A stretch of 64,000 nt of DNA from Paraburkholderia silvatlantica. GTDB lineage: Bacteria > Pseudomonadota > Gammaproteobacteria > Burkholderiales > Burkholderiaceae. The DNA lies in NCBI RefSeq assembly GCF_003096715.1, contig NZ_QEOL01000003.1, positions 124,001 to 188,000 of the forward strand, given 5' to 3'. How positions within the stretch are numbered: position 1 is the first letter of the stretch; every line of letters starts with the position of its first letter. The notes under the pieces are model-generated. The model ran no database searches. It saw only the letters and a list, made by a program, of their open reading frames with translations, and was not told the DNA's origin. Positions 25,991 through 35,237 of this stretch are shown here, piece by piece. The translations under genes and the position numbers were made by a program.

Positions 25991-27433
25991 ATGAACCAGT
26001 TCGACAACTACATCGGCGGCCAGTGGGTGCGCGGCGCCACGGCATCAGCCAACATCAATCCCTCCAATCTCGACGATGTGATCGGCGAATTCGCGCAGGC
26101 GGACGAAGCGCAGACGCGCGACGCCATCGCCGCCGCGCGCAAGGCGTTTGCGCAGTGGTCGCTCTCCACGCCGCAGCAACGCTTCGATTTGCTCGACCAG
26201 GCGGGCAGCGTCATTCTCGCGCGCAAGGCCGAATTGGGCCGCCTGCTCGCACGCGAGGAGGGCAAGACGCTGCCCGAGGCCATCGGCGAAGTAGGCCGCG
26301 CCGCGCAGATCTTCAAGTTCTTTGCCGGCGAGGCGCTGCGCCTGGGCGGCGAGATCGTGCCTTCGGTGCGGCCCGGCATGACCGTCGAGGTGACGCGCGA
26401 GCCGATCGGCGTGATCGGGCTCATTACGCCCTGGAACTTTCCGATCGCCATTCCCGCCTGGAAGATCGCGCCCGCGCTGGCCTATGGCAACACGGTCGTC
26501 ATCAAGCCCGCCGACCTCGTGCCGGCCAGCACGTGGGAACTCGTGAAGATCATCGCGGAAGCGGGCGCGCCGGCCGGCGTCATCAACCTCGTGATGGGGC
26601 GCGGCTCGGTGGTGGGCGAGGCGATCGTCAGCTCTGCCGATGTCGATGCTGTCAGTTTCACGGGCTCGGTCGCGACCGGTCGAGCGATCGGCGCGAAGTG
26701 CTTTGCAACGGGCAAGAAATTCCAGCTGGAAATGGGCGGCAAGAACCCCATGGTCGTGCTCGACGACGCCAATCTCGACGTCGCCGTGGAAGCCTGCATC
26801 AACGGCGCATTCTTCTCGACGGGGCAGCGCTGCACGGCGTCGAGCCGCCTCATCGTGACCGAAGGCATTTACGACCGTTTCATCGAAGCGATGAAGGCCC
26901 GCATGAAAGCGCTGAAGACGGGCGACGCGCTGGCGGACGGCACGCATATCGGGCCGGTGGTGGACGACAAGCAGCTTCAGCAGGACGAACGTTACATTGC
27001 GATTGCGCGTGAAGAGGGCGGCGAGGTGTACGGCGGCGAGCGCGTGGAAGGCGCCACGCGCGGCTACTTCCTCGCCCCGGCGCTGATCACCGGTACGACT
27101 GCGCAAATGCGCATCAACCGGGAAGAAGTGTTCGGTCCGGTCGCCTCGGTCATCAAGGTGAAGGACTACCACGAGGCGCTCGCCGTGGCGAACGACACGG
27201 AGTTCGGCTTGTCGGCCGGCATCTGCACGACGTCGCTCAGTCATGCCAACCATTTCCGCCGCCACGTGCAGGCCGGCATGGTCATGGTGAACACCGCAAC
27301 GGCGGGCGTGGACTATCACGTTCCGTTCGGCGGCCGCAAGGGTTCGAGCTACGGCCCGCGCGAGCAAGGCAGCTATGCCCGCGAGTTCTACACCACGGTC
27401 AAGACGGCGTACGTCAATCCGGGCGCAGTGTGA
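25991..27433 (+). CDS. Alpha-ketoglutarate semialdehyde dehydrogenase
   Basis: The 480-aa aldehyde dehydrogenase has the catalytic Cys281 (FFSTGQRCTASS), general-base Glu247 (QLEMGGKNP) and the NAD-binding PWNFP and FTGSVATGR segments. As the last gene of the pentonate operon, 23 bp after the XylX-like gene, it would oxidise alpha-ketoglutarate semialdehyde to alpha-ketoglutarate and deliver pentose carbon to the TCA cycle. A GC hairpin follows the stop. Confidence 0.87.
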   Translation: MNQFDNYIGGQWVRGATASANINPSNLDDVIGEFAQADEAQTRDAIAAARKAFAQWSLSTPQQRFDLLDQAGSVILARKAELGRLLAREEGKTLPEAIGEVGRAAQIFKFFAGEALRLGGEIVPSVRPGMTVEVTREPIGVIGLITPWNFPIAIPAWKIAPALAYGNTVVIKPADLVPASTWELVKIIAEAGAPAGVINLVMGRGSVVGEAIVSSADVDAVSFTGSVATGRAIGAKCFATGKKFQLEMGGKNPMVVLDDANLDVAVEACINGAFFSTGQRCTASSRLIVTEGIYDRFIEAMKARMKALKTGDALADGTHIGPVVDDKQLQQDERYIAIAREEGGEVYGGERVEGATRGYFLAPALITGTTAQMRINREEVFGPVASVIKVKDYHEALAVANDTEFGLSAGICTTSLSHANHFRRHVQAGMVMVNTATAGVDYHVPFGGRKGSSYGPREQGSYAREFYTTVKTAYVNPGAV

Positions 27434-27439
27434 AGCCGC

Positions 27440-27468
27440 GCGGGCGGTGTACGGAATACGCCGCCCGC
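27440..27468. terminator. Bidirectional terminator-like hairpin
   Basis: GCGGGCGG (27440-27447) and CCGCCCGC (27461-27468) form a perfect 8-bp stem with a 13-nt loop, followed by a short TTTT, in the 43-bp space between convergent genes. Confidence 0.6.
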
Positions 27469-27476
27469 ACCGGTTT

Positions 27477-28172
27477 TCAGGCCATCCCGTGCACCACGGA
27501 GTGAGCGAGCCTCAGCAGATCGTCGAATTGCGTGACCAGTTCGAAACACACGAGAAATGTCAATGCGGCAGCCGCCCCGGGAAAGCGCACCATCAGGCGC
27601 AGAGCGGGCTCGGCGGTCCGTTTCCTGACTGTATCGCGCGTCATCAACCAGGTAATCACCACGCCGATTGCGCCGCCTGCGATCAAATCCGTGGGGTAGT
27701 GATAGCCCAGATAGGCACGCGGCAAGCAGATGACCAGTACCACATATAACATCACCAGCGTGCCGACCACACGCCAAACCAGCAAGATCCCCATTGCGAT
27801 CGCCACCCACAACATGGCGTGATCGCTCGGAAACGAGCTGAAGTCCGTTAGCCCGGCCGCCCGCAGCGACGACGAGGCGAAATGCAGATGCAGGTCGGGA
27901 TTGAAGAGCGGCCGTTGCCGGAACGGCAGGCAGCGCGCGAGGAGGCGTCCCACTGCGAGCGCGACAAGGCCGCTGGCCACCGTGGCGATCATCATCTCGC
28001 GCCGCCATTCGCGCCGCGCGTTCGGCTGGAACCAGATCCACCAGATGAGCGGGATGAGGAAATAACCCTTGAACGTATAGAGTCCGACCATCACCCGGAT
28101 CGCGTGATTGAGCAGTGGCGGCAGATCGATTTGGGTGAGGGCTCCCAGAATGACGGTGTCGAAGCTGTTCAT
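27477..28172 (-). CDS. PAP2-family membrane phosphatase
   Basis: The 231-aa protein has about six hydrophobic segments and the three PAP2 phosphatase motifs: LPFRQRPLF (about 93-101), SFPSDHA (about 126-132) and RAYLGYHYPTD (about 164-174). It would dephosphorylate a lipid phosphate such as undecaprenyl pyrophosphate or phosphatidate on the outer face of the inner membrane. No partner gene is adjacent. Confidence 0.86.
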   Translation of the reverse strand: MNSFDTVILGALTQIDLPPLLNHAIRVMVGLYTFKGYFLIPLIWWIWFQPNARREWRREMMIATVASGLVALAVGRLLARCLPFRQRPLFNPDLHLHFASSSLRAAGLTDFSSFPSDHAMLWVAIAMGILLVWRVVGTLVMLYVVLVICLPRAYLGYHYPTDLIAGGAIGVVITWLMTRDTVRKRTAEPALRLMVRFPGAAAALTFLVCFELVTQFDDLLRLAHSVVHGMA

Positions 28173-28212
28173 TTATTGTGGGCCATGCCGCTGACTTGAC
28201 TTATGAATGAGA

Positions 28213-28246
28213 AAGGCGGCCGGAAACGGAGGTCTCCAGCCGCCTT
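28213..28246 (-). terminator. Terminator-like hairpin
   Basis: AAGGCGGC (28213-28220) and GCCGCCTT (28239-28246) pair perfectly, with a smaller GGAG/CTCC dyad in the loop. On the minus strand the stem is followed by TCTCATT. It may end a transcript coming from the exported-protein gene at 28838. Confidence 0.5.
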
Positions 28247-28637
28247 GGGCCCCGATGTTCCGGGCGCCAGCCATCGTAGGGTTCAAATCAGCGCGCATAG
28301 GTAAGGAATCGAAAGCAAGTGTAAATAGCGCTTGCTCCTGCCCTCGATGCGCCGCAACAGCAGACGTCGGCCATCGCGGTGCGCCTGCCGGCTTGCTGTT
28401 ACGCCCCGTCACACATCGTTTCGTTTCCAGACGAACTGTGCCGTATAACGTGTCCGTTATCGGGCACGACCCCATATCATTTCGGGCGATTTGGCCGTTG
28501 CGTCGCCTGGGCGGGCAGCAGGGAGCGGCCTCTCGCATCGCAGCGCGCACGACGGCCACGGCCTGCTGTGCGTCGCCGCACAGCCGGGCGTCGACACGCG
28601 GGGGAACGAGTTCGGCGAGATCGTGGAAGTGGCGGTT

Positions 28638-28676
28638 GAAGTTGGCCGCTGAAGTTGGCCGCTGAAGTTCGCCGCG
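28638..28676. repeat. Three 13-bp tandem repeats
   Basis: GAAGTTGGCCGCT occurs perfectly at 28638-28650 and 28651-28663, with a diverged third copy at 28664-28676. It is non-coding as far as I can see and prone to slippage. Confidence 0.8.
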
Positions 28677-28837
28677 GTGCCGCTTTCAAAACGGCCGGGC
28701 AGGCGTCGATAACTTTGGAGGCTGGCCGAGCAGGACTACTGTCGCGGTCAAGGGGGCGTGGGACTGGCGCATGCGGGGAGACGGCAGGCCCGCACACGAT
28801 GTTGCGTGCGCAACGATATGGGTGGCGGGCGCACCGG

Positions 28838-29134
28838 TCAATCGTCGTCGCGATGGTGATGTTCCCAGCCGCGATGACGGCCGTGGTCGTGCCAGTGGTG
28901 TTCGTCTTCGTCGCGATCGTAGCGGTAGTAGCCGTAAGCGGGGGCCGCTTCGTAGACCGCAGCGGGCGGCGCTGCATAAACGACGGGCGGCGGCGCCTCG
29001 TACACCGGTTCGGGCGCGGCATAGACCGGACCGGGAACGCCGAGATAGACACCGATATCGGCATGGGCGGATGCCGCTGTGCTGACACACGTCCCTGCGA
29101 GTCCTGCGAGGAGATAAAACGTCAGGCGATTCAT
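28838..29134 (-). CDS. Small exported protein rich in Pro, Tyr, Ala and His
   Basis: The 98-aa protein has a signal peptide (MNRLTFYLLAGLAGTCVSTAASA, about 1-23), then a PVYAAPEPVYEAPPPVVYAA low-complexity segment and an acidic, His-rich tail (DEDEHHWHDHGRHRGWEHHH over two segments). The tail could bind metal. Similar small exported proteins are frequent in Burkholderia; function is unknown. The ATG at 29134 starts the signal peptide and has GGATCACC upstream. Confidence 0.65.
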   Translation of the reverse strand: MNRLTFYLLAGLAGTCVSTAASAHADIGVYLGVPGPVYAAPEPVYEAPPPVVYAAPPAAVYEAAPAYGYYRYDRDEDEHHWHDHGRHRGWEHHHRDDD

Positions 29135-29389
29135 GGTGATCCCTATTCCAGTCAACGGACGCGGTTGCAATGGAAGCGGATTCTAGACGCTGGGCTTACG
29201 AACGGGATGCGCAGATTTGTCAATCGTGTAACCGCTGGTAAAGCCGCGCGAAAATTGGTGGCCTTAAGGTTCCCATAAGGAAAGGGCGCGCCCCGGAATT
29301 GCCGTTCGTCCGGCCGTTTTGGGGCCATTACGCGTTTGAGCCGTTGCCGTTACCCTATAGAGGCCGCTCGCGCCCGAGACAGGTTGCCC

Positions 29390-31354
29390 ATGCATGCCGA
29401 CGATCGAACTTCCATGCAAGCCTGCATGCCCGAATTCCGGACAAGGGGCGATGTCTGCTCGTTCGGGAACGATGCCGTCGCATTGCGCTGGACACTCGAG
29501 GGCGACCACCTCATGCACTTCGCGCTGGTCGATTGCACCGGGGCATGCGAGCTGCCCCTCGTCGCGCCGTTCGCGCTCACGTTCGCGGACGGCACCACAC
29601 TCGGCGCGGCCGGCATGCGCGTGCTCGCACCGGCACGGGAAGACGCGCTCGCCGCCGACCCCTACGCATGGCGATTGGCCGAGCGCGTCGCGGGCCGGCG
29701 CGCGAGCGTCATGCTGGGCGACGCCCAGGGACGCCTGGCGATTCAATGGAGCGTGGAGCAGCGCGACGGCGCAAGATATCTGCGCATGACGCTGAACGTG
29801 ACGGCCCTGCGCCAGGCCGAAGCGATTACCGTCGTTTCATTGCTGCAGGCGCGCGCGGTCGGCGCGCAGACCTGCAGCGAACGCAAGGGCACGCCGGTCG
29901 TTGCGGGCACCTTCTATCTGGGCTTCGAGTTGCCGCTTGCAACCCGCCACGTGGAAACGGATAGCGTCGGTTTTACGCTGCAACGCGCGCTGCCGCTGGA
30001 AAAGAATCGGACGCTGACGTACTCCGCCGTGGCGGGCGTGGCTCGCGACGGTCAGTTGCGGCGCGATTTCGCCACCTGTCTCGAGCAGGAGCGCGCCCGC
30101 CCATATCGTCCGTTTCTGCACTACAACAGCTGGTGGGATATCGGGTACCTCACGCCTTATGCGCAGGACCAGGCGCTGGAGCGCATCGAAACGATCGGCC
30201 GCGAATTGCATACCGCGCGCGGCGTGCAGATCGATTCGTTTCTTTTCGACGATGGCTGGGACGACCTTGGCGGCGGCTGGCATTTCAGCCAGGCGTTTCC
30301 TCATGGCTTCGTACCGCTGCGCGACGCGGCGGCACGCTATGGCGGCGCGCCCGGTGTCTGGCTGTCTCCCTGGGGCGGCTATTGCGCGCCGAAGCATGAG
30401 CGCGTAATGCGCGGCCGCGCCGCGGGCTATGAAGTCATCGACGATGGCTTCGCGTTATCGGGGCCGCGCTATTACGAGCGCTTTCGCGAAGTCGTGATGA
30501 GCCTGCTCGCGAGCGACGGCGTGAATCAGTTCAAATTCGACGGGACAGGCAACGCGGACCGTGTATTTCCAGGCAGCCTTTTCGATAGCGATTGGGACGC
30601 GGCGATCCAGCTGATCGGCGACATTCGCGCGGCGAAGCCGGAAACCTTCATCAATCTCTCGACCGGCACGCATCCCTCGCCGTTCTGGCTGCGCTACGTC
30701 GACGCGATCTGGCGCGGCGGCAGCGACGACGGTCAGGCGGGCAGCGGCACGAGCCGCGAGCGCTGGATCACCTATCGCGACGCGCAGACGTACCGCAACG
30801 TCGTGCTGCGCAGCCCGCTCTTTCCGCTCAATTCGCTGATGCTGCACGGCATCGTGCTGGCGCAGTGCAATCCACGGCTCAATGCGCCGGCAGGCGATGC
30901 GTTCGCGCACGAAGTGCGGTCCTTCTTCGCGAGCGGTACGCAGTTGCAGGAGTTGTACATCACGCCTTCGCTGCTGGGCGAGGAGCACTGGAACGTGCTC
31001 GCGCAAGCGGCCCGATGGGCGCGCGCGAACGGTGACGTATTGCGCGACAGCCACTGGATCGGCGGCGCGCCCGACGAAGCAGCCATCTACGGCTGGGCCG
31101 CGTGGGCGCCGCACAAGGCGATCGTGACGCTGCGCAATCCGCACGATCGGGCCCAGCGCTTTGCACTGGCGTTGCGATATCAACTGGAACTGCCGGATGG
31201 GGCCGCGGGACGATTCCGTGCGCTGAGTCTCTGGCATGCAGGCACCCCCGGCATTCCCGCCATACTGAACGCGGACGTACCGTGTGAAATCGAGCTCGCG
31301 CCATTCGAAGTGCTCACGCTGGAACTGCTGCCGACCGATGTCAACAGGCCCTAA
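29390..31354 (+). CDS. Clan GH-D (GH36/GH27-like) alpha-galactosidase-type glycosidase
   Basis: The 654-aa cytoplasmic protein (no signal peptide) has an N-terminal beta-domain (about 1-240), a (beta/alpha)8 barrel and a C-terminal beta-domain. Motifs HYNSWWDIGY, DSFLFDDGWDD and NQFKFDGTGN (candidate nucleophile Asp384) plus WRGGSDDG (candidate acid/base Asp446 or Asp447) match clan GH-D retaining alpha-galactosidases. I prefer the ATG at 29390 over an upstream TTG. It is convergent with the GH35 beta-galactosidase and the stops overlap. Exact linkage specificity is unknown. Confidence 0.75.
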   Translation: MHADDRTSMQACMPEFRTRGDVCSFGNDAVALRWTLEGDHLMHFALVDCTGACELPLVAPFALTFADGTTLGAAGMRVLAPAREDALAADPYAWRLAERVAGRRASVMLGDAQGRLAIQWSVEQRDGARYLRMTLNVTALRQAEAITVVSLLQARAVGAQTCSERKGTPVVAGTFYLGFELPLATRHVETDSVGFTLQRALPLEKNRTLTYSAVAGVARDGQLRRDFATCLEQERARPYRPFLHYNSWWDIGYLTPYAQDQALERIETIGRELHTARGVQIDSFLFDDGWDDLGGGWHFSQAFPHGFVPLRDAAARYGGAPGVWLSPWGGYCAPKHERVMRGRAAGYEVIDDGFALSGPRYYERFREVVMSLLASDGVNQFKFDGTGNADRVFPGSLFDSDWDAAIQLIGDIRAAKPETFINLSTGTHPSPFWLRYVDAIWRGGSDDGQAGSGTSRERWITYRDAQTYRNVVLRSPLFPLNSLMLHGIVLAQCNPRLNAPAGDAFAHEVRSFFASGTQLQELYITPSLLGEEHWNVLAQAARWARANGDVLRDSHWIGGAPDEAAIYGWAAWAPHKAIVTLRNPHDRAQRFALALRYQLELPDGAAGRFRALSLWHAGTPGIPAILNADVPCEIELAPFEVLTLELLPTDVNRP

Positions 31355-33180
31355 TACAACGAATTCGCCAGTGGCACCGGCTTCGTTTCGGTCTGGTGCA
31401 GGTCGAAGATCAGCACCTCGTTCTCTCCCGGCGTGAGCCACGGCGCGGGGCAGTACAAGCGCGTTTGCGGGCCGATACTCCAGTAGCGCCCCAGATTGTG
31501 CCCATTGACCCAGACCACGCCCTTCGTCCAGCTGCCCATATCGAGCCACGTATCGCCGATTTCATCCAGAACCAGGCGCGCCCTGAAAAAGAGCCCGGGT
31601 TTCAGCGGATTCGTGCAGCGTTCCTGCAACCCGGCGACGTACGCCTCATCCATCGGCAGCGAAAAAACTTCCCATTCCTCGAGCAATGAAACGGACCCAT
31701 CGCGGTATTGCACGTTCACGGGATCCAGCAATCCTTTGCGGTCGACGATCGCCGGTCCGAAGTTGACGCGCCCCATGGCCTCTACCAGGATTTCCAGCGT
31801 ACCCGGCGCACCGGCCATGGTGGCGGGCAAGGCGAGCGGCGCGCGATGTGTCACGCGTAACCGCTGTGCATAGTCGTGCGGAATGCGCGCGCGGGAGACG
31901 CCGCCCGCGTAGCGCTCGCCGACAAAAACCGCCGCATAGTCGTGAACGCCGCCGATATCGAGCGCACCAACCGGTTGCGCAAGCAACGTTTTCCGATACA
32001 GCATGAAGCCGAAACTCTGGCCGTAGTGCTCGAACGGCAGCGGATCGACGCTCGACTCGCGCGGCAGGGGCGCGGGGAGGTTGTCCCAGATCGAGGCGAA
32101 GCGGGCCGGCGCCAGGGTGCGCCCCGCGACTGTGGGGATGGCGTCGGGAATATCCGGCAATGGCTCGGCCAGATAGCGGGCGATGATGTCGCGATACCTC
32201 ATGTATTTCGCCGTGGCCGCCCCGTGCTCGTTAATCGGCGCACCATAGTCGTAACTCGTGATATCGGGTTGATAGTTGCCCGACTCGTCCACATTTGCGC
32301 CGGCATAAAAACCAAAGCTCGTGCCGCCGTGAATGACATAGAGGTTGAACGACAATTGCGACCGCATGAATGCCGTCAAGATGGCGGAAAGATCGCAATT
32401 GAGTCCGGCGAATTCCGGCTCGCCCCAATGCGTCAGCCAGCCCGGATAGACCTCGCCCGCCATCGCAGGCACGGCAGGAAACGCGCGCCGCACCGCTGCG
32501 ATTTGCGCCGCGTTGCCGTTGCTCAGCGCGACGGCGCCACCCGTCACCGTAGTGCGATTGCGTTCGAGTTGCGCGAGACCATCCTCGGTGTAGAAAGGCC
32601 CGGCTATGCCGCCCCGTAGCCAAAGCTGCCTGAGTTCTTCGAGGTAAGCGGGATTGCTTGCGTACGAACCGAATTCATTTTCTATCTGGATCATCAGGAT
32701 CGGGCCGCCTGCATCGATCATCAACGGCTTGACGCGCGCAGCGAGTTCGCCGATATAGCGGGCAACCGCGGCCATGTAACGGGCATCGGTGGCGGAGTCG
32801 GTGCGCAGCTGAATGTCCGGTTCGCCCAGCAGGTAAGCGGGGAGGCCCCCCAGGTCCCACTCGGCGCAAACGTAGGGGCCAGGACGCAGCAGCACCCAAA
32901 GCGCTTCTTGCTGACACAGGCGGATGAAGGCTGCGATATTGCGGTTGCCGCTTTCGAAGTCGAACACGCCTTTGCGTGTCTCGTGGTAGTTCCACATGAT
33001 GTACAACGCGATGCAGTTCATGCCCATCGCTTTGGCCATGCGAATGCGATGCAGCCAGTACTCGCGCGGAATGCGCGCGGGATGCATTTCGCCGCTGCGA
33101 ATCTGCAAGGGCTCGCCGTCGAGCAGGAAGTGCTCGCCGTTCGGGCTGAACGAGAAGGTATGGCTGCGTTCGAGATTCAT
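31351..33180 (-). CDS. GH35 beta-galactosidase
   Basis: The 609-aa protein has the GH35 barrel with acid/base Glu169 (IQIENEFGSY) and nucleophile Glu243 (GEVYPGWLTHWGE), followed by beta-rich domains ending in the GVVWVNGHNLGRYW galactose-binding-like segment. It lacks a signal peptide, so galactosides would be cleaved in the cytoplasm. The ATG at 33180 is preferred to a GTG at 33213. Its TAG and the TAA of the convergent alpha-galactosidase share the four bases CTAA at 31351-31354. Confidence 0.88.
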   Translation of the reverse strand: MNLERSHTFSFSPNGEHFLLDGEPLQIRSGEMHPARIPREYWLHRIRMAKAMGMNCIALYIMWNYHETRKGVFDFESGNRNIAAFIRLCQQEALWVLLRPGPYVCAEWDLGGLPAYLLGEPDIQLRTDSATDARYMAAVARYIGELAARVKPLMIDAGGPILMIQIENEFGSYASNPAYLEELRQLWLRGGIAGPFYTEDGLAQLERNRTTVTGGAVALSNGNAAQIAAVRRAFPAVPAMAGEVYPGWLTHWGEPEFAGLNCDLSAILTAFMRSQLSFNLYVIHGGTSFGFYAGANVDESGNYQPDITSYDYGAPINEHGAATAKYMRYRDIIARYLAEPLPDIPDAIPTVAGRTLAPARFASIWDNLPAPLPRESSVDPLPFEHYGQSFGFMLYRKTLLAQPVGALDIGGVHDYAAVFVGERYAGGVSRARIPHDYAQRLRVTHRAPLALPATMAGAPGTLEILVEAMGRVNFGPAIVDRKGLLDPVNVQYRDGSVSLLEEWEVFSLPMDEAYVAGLQERCTNPLKPGLFFRARLVLDEIGDTWLDMGSWTKGVVWVNGHNLGRYWSIGPQTRLYCPAPWLTPGENEVLIFDLHQTETKPVPLANSLY

Positions 33181-33304
33181 GGTGCAATCGCGCCCTTGTA
33201 TTTGCACACTCACGCACTATACTTCCACGGCTGATAGTAGAACGCTTAATTTCGCTCAAGCCTGTAATTCGGCAAGAATACGCGCAAGTCAGATATGCCG
33301 AGCT

Positions 33305-33330
33305 ATGTAACCGTATTGACGCAGTTACAT
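33305..33330. promoter_or_regulatory. Perfect inverted repeat before the HdeD-like gene
   Basis: ATGTAAC (33305-33311) and GTTACAT (33324-33330) form a perfect 7-bp inverted repeat with a 12-bp spacer, ending 7 bp before the ATG at 33337 and about 125 bp upstream of the divergent GH35 start. It is a plausible operator for one or both genes. Confidence 0.5.
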
Positions 33331-33336
33331 TCGAAT

Positions 33337-33855
33337 ATGAAAAAGCGTGCTATTTTTCCGATTGCCAGTTCAACGCTTCTCGTCGCGGCGGGAATTTTCT
33401 GCATCGTCCTGTCGCTCTCGACAAGGTCCCTGATTGGAACGCTTTTCATCGCAAGGATGCTGCTGTTCTGCGGCTTCGTGCATGCCTTGAATCTCTTCAC
33501 GACGAAAGACTGGAAACTCGCAATCAGGCGCATTCCGCCAGTCATCGTGCCCATACTCATCGGCATTCTCATTCTGGTCAATGACAGCGCCCGGGCGCGC
33601 GGGCTGACCGTGATGCTGATGATCTTCTTCGTACTCGACGGCTTCTTCAAGATCATTGCGTCGGTCGGGCAGGACGTGAAGATCAACAATATCGGCATTG
33701 TCAGCGCAGCGCTGTCTTTCCTGCTCGCCATTTTTCTGGCCGCCAATTTCCCGAGCGTGCCGTTGCCCTTGCTCGGATTGTTCCTCGGGCTGGATCTCAT
33801 TTCCATGGCCGTAGTGCCGTTTGGCGGCCGGGAGCGCAGGCGCGATCTGACCTGA
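33337..33855 (+). CDS. HdeD/DUF308-like membrane protein
   Basis: The 172-aa protein has about six transmembrane helices in three repeated pairs, as in HdeD/DUF308 acid-resistance membrane proteins. I chose the ATG at 33337 (MKKRAIFPIASS); an ATG at 33295 would add 14 residues translated from the inverted repeat. Neither has a strong ribosome-binding site. Function is unknown beyond family resemblance. Confidence 0.7.
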   Translation: MKKRAIFPIASSTLLVAAGIFCIVLSLSTRSLIGTLFIARMLLFCGFVHALNLFTTKDWKLAIRRIPPVIVPILIGILILVNDSARARGLTVMLMIFFVLDGFFKIIASVGQDVKINNIGIVSAALSFLLAIFLAANFPSVPLPLLGLFLGLDLISMAVVPFGGRERRRDLT

Positions 33856-33981
33856 CGAAAGCGCGGTCGGCGGCCGCGTCGCGGCCGTGCATGACGTTTC
33901 GCGCGCATACGGTGTCGCCATCGATGCCCGTATCAGTGTGCGGTAGCCGTTTTACACACGCAAAACCGACGGAGGCGATTC

Positions 33982-34362
33982 ATGATCTTCGCAAATGGCT
34001 TTACGTTTTCGAACTTTATTATCGATGCGTTTTCGATATTCATGTTCATTCTGTGGTTCTGGCTGTTCATCACGATCACGAGCGACTTGTTCCGTCGAAC
34101 CGACATATCGGGCTTCCTGAAGATCGTCTGGGTGATCTTTCTGATTGTTTTGCCCTATATCGGCATATTTGCCTATGTCCTCACGCAGGGCAGAGACATG
34201 GCGCATCGCAACCAGGAACGGGCGCAGAAGGCGCGCGAAGAACTGCGCCACATCGTGGGCTACAGTGTCGCGGACGAAATCGAGAAGCTCGACAAGCTGA
34301 AAACGACAGGCTCGATTACCGACGACGAGTACAAGCGTCTGCGCGCGCGGCTCGTCGAATGA
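33982..34362 (+). CDS. Membrane protein with PLDc_N and SHOCT domains
   Basis: The 126-aa protein has two transmembrane helices (about 12-32 and 44-66, the PLDc_N-type module ending VLPYIGIFAYVLTQGR) and a C-terminal SHOCT motif (about 97-125, IEKLDKLKTTGSITDDEYKR). Such proteins are common but uncharacterised; SHOCT is thought to mediate oligomerisation. A GGAGGCG box precedes the ATG. Confidence 0.8.
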   Translation: MIFANGFTFSNFIIDAFSIFMFILWFWLFITITSDLFRRTDISGFLKIVWVIFLIVLPYIGIFAYVLTQGRDMAHRNQERAQKAREELRHIVGYSVADEIEKLDKLKTTGSITDDEYKRLRARLVE

Positions 34363-34450
34363 GAGGGGCGGCAGGCATGGCAACCGTCCATGCCTGAGCC
34401 ATGCTGCAACCGCGCGGGCTACGGCAGCGCAGCCCGCCGCGTCATTCCGG

Positions 34451-34777
34451 TCATTCAGTACCCGAAACGATCTTCGAGATCCTCCAGTTGCTTCTCGTCA
34501 CCAGCACGTAGTCGCCATTCACGCCAAGCCATTGCTGGCCGCGCTTCGGTGCGTCCAGGTTATGCGATTTCCAGTCGTTCATCACAAAGTTGTAGTGCCG
34601 GTACTTCGAGGGAACCTGTTGGCCCTCGTGCCAGTCGCGATGTGGCATGGTCGGCATGACCTGCTGGCGACCTGTCCCCTGGCTTTGATCTCCACCGGAT
34701 GTGTCTTGCGCCATGGCGGCCGAGGAGACACCGACGAGGAGCGCAGCGATGACTGAGAGGACGAGTTGGCTTTTCAT
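34451..34777 (-). CDS. RcnB-family exported protein
   Basis: The 108-aa protein has a signal peptide (about 1-23, ending SSAAMA) and a C-terminal RcnB-type segment (VMNDWKSHNLDAPKRGQQWL then NGDYVLVTRSNWRISKIV). In E. coli RcnB modulates nickel and cobalt homeostasis in the periplasm; here the role is unproven. The ATG at 34777 has a GGAG box; the longer open frame upstream is unlikely. Confidence 0.72.
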   Translation of the reverse strand: MKSQLVLSVIAALLVGVSSAAMAQDTSGGDQSQGTGRQQVMPTMPHRDWHEGQQVPSKYRHYNFVMNDWKSHNLDAPKRGQQWLGVNGDYVLVTRSNWRISKIVSGTE

Positions 34778-35237
34778 GATTCGATCTCCGGTGGCAAGAA
34801 GATGATTGACGTCGCCATGACCTATGGCTTCTTCGGTTATAGGACATCCCGAAAGCCGTGATATCCAACTGTGCGAACGTGCCCTTAAAAGCGTATGGGA
34901 AAAGGCAGGAAAACGAACGAATCGGGCGGTGTGAATAAGGGTGGAAGCGTCTATCCATAGTAGTAAACGGAATTCCGACTTCAAGAAATTTACGAGTGGT
35001 TGATTTTGTGGCGTTTTTTCGTAATTCCCGTGAATGCGTGAAAGCGCTGTTTGTTAGATAACGATCGAGGCGTTATGCGCATTTCGTGCATTTTGCGCGC
35101 TTCTGCACTGGCGGACTGCGCACATCGGGGGCCGTAATTCGCAGTTTGAGTGAACATTGCAATGATCCGGTCGCGTACTGCGCAATGAGCCGTTCGGGGC
35201 GCGCCTGTACCGCCTCTATTTCCCGGTGGAGCCTCGC
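34778..35237. other. Intergenic region between rcnB-like and efflux genes
   Basis: This 460-bp gap between divergent genes is noticeably AT-richer in its middle (about 34950-35070) and should contain the promoters of both the RcnB-like gene and the RND efflux operon. I see no local repressor gene and no strong dyad. Confidence 0.4.

Larger units (their letters stand above)
28173..28837. other. Long intergenic region without a clear gene
   Basis: This 665-bp stretch lies between two minus-strand genes. It contains the terminator-like hairpin at 28213-28246 and a 13-bp tandem repeat at 28638-28676. Open frames are present on both strands but lack ribosome-binding sites, signal sequences or recognisable domains. 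The PAP2 promoter must lie in its left part. Confidence 0.5.

Noticed and set aside
28655..29278. 207-codon plus-strand frame opposite the small exported protein
   Set aside because: It lacks a start signal or domain and covers the signal-peptide gene on the other strand.
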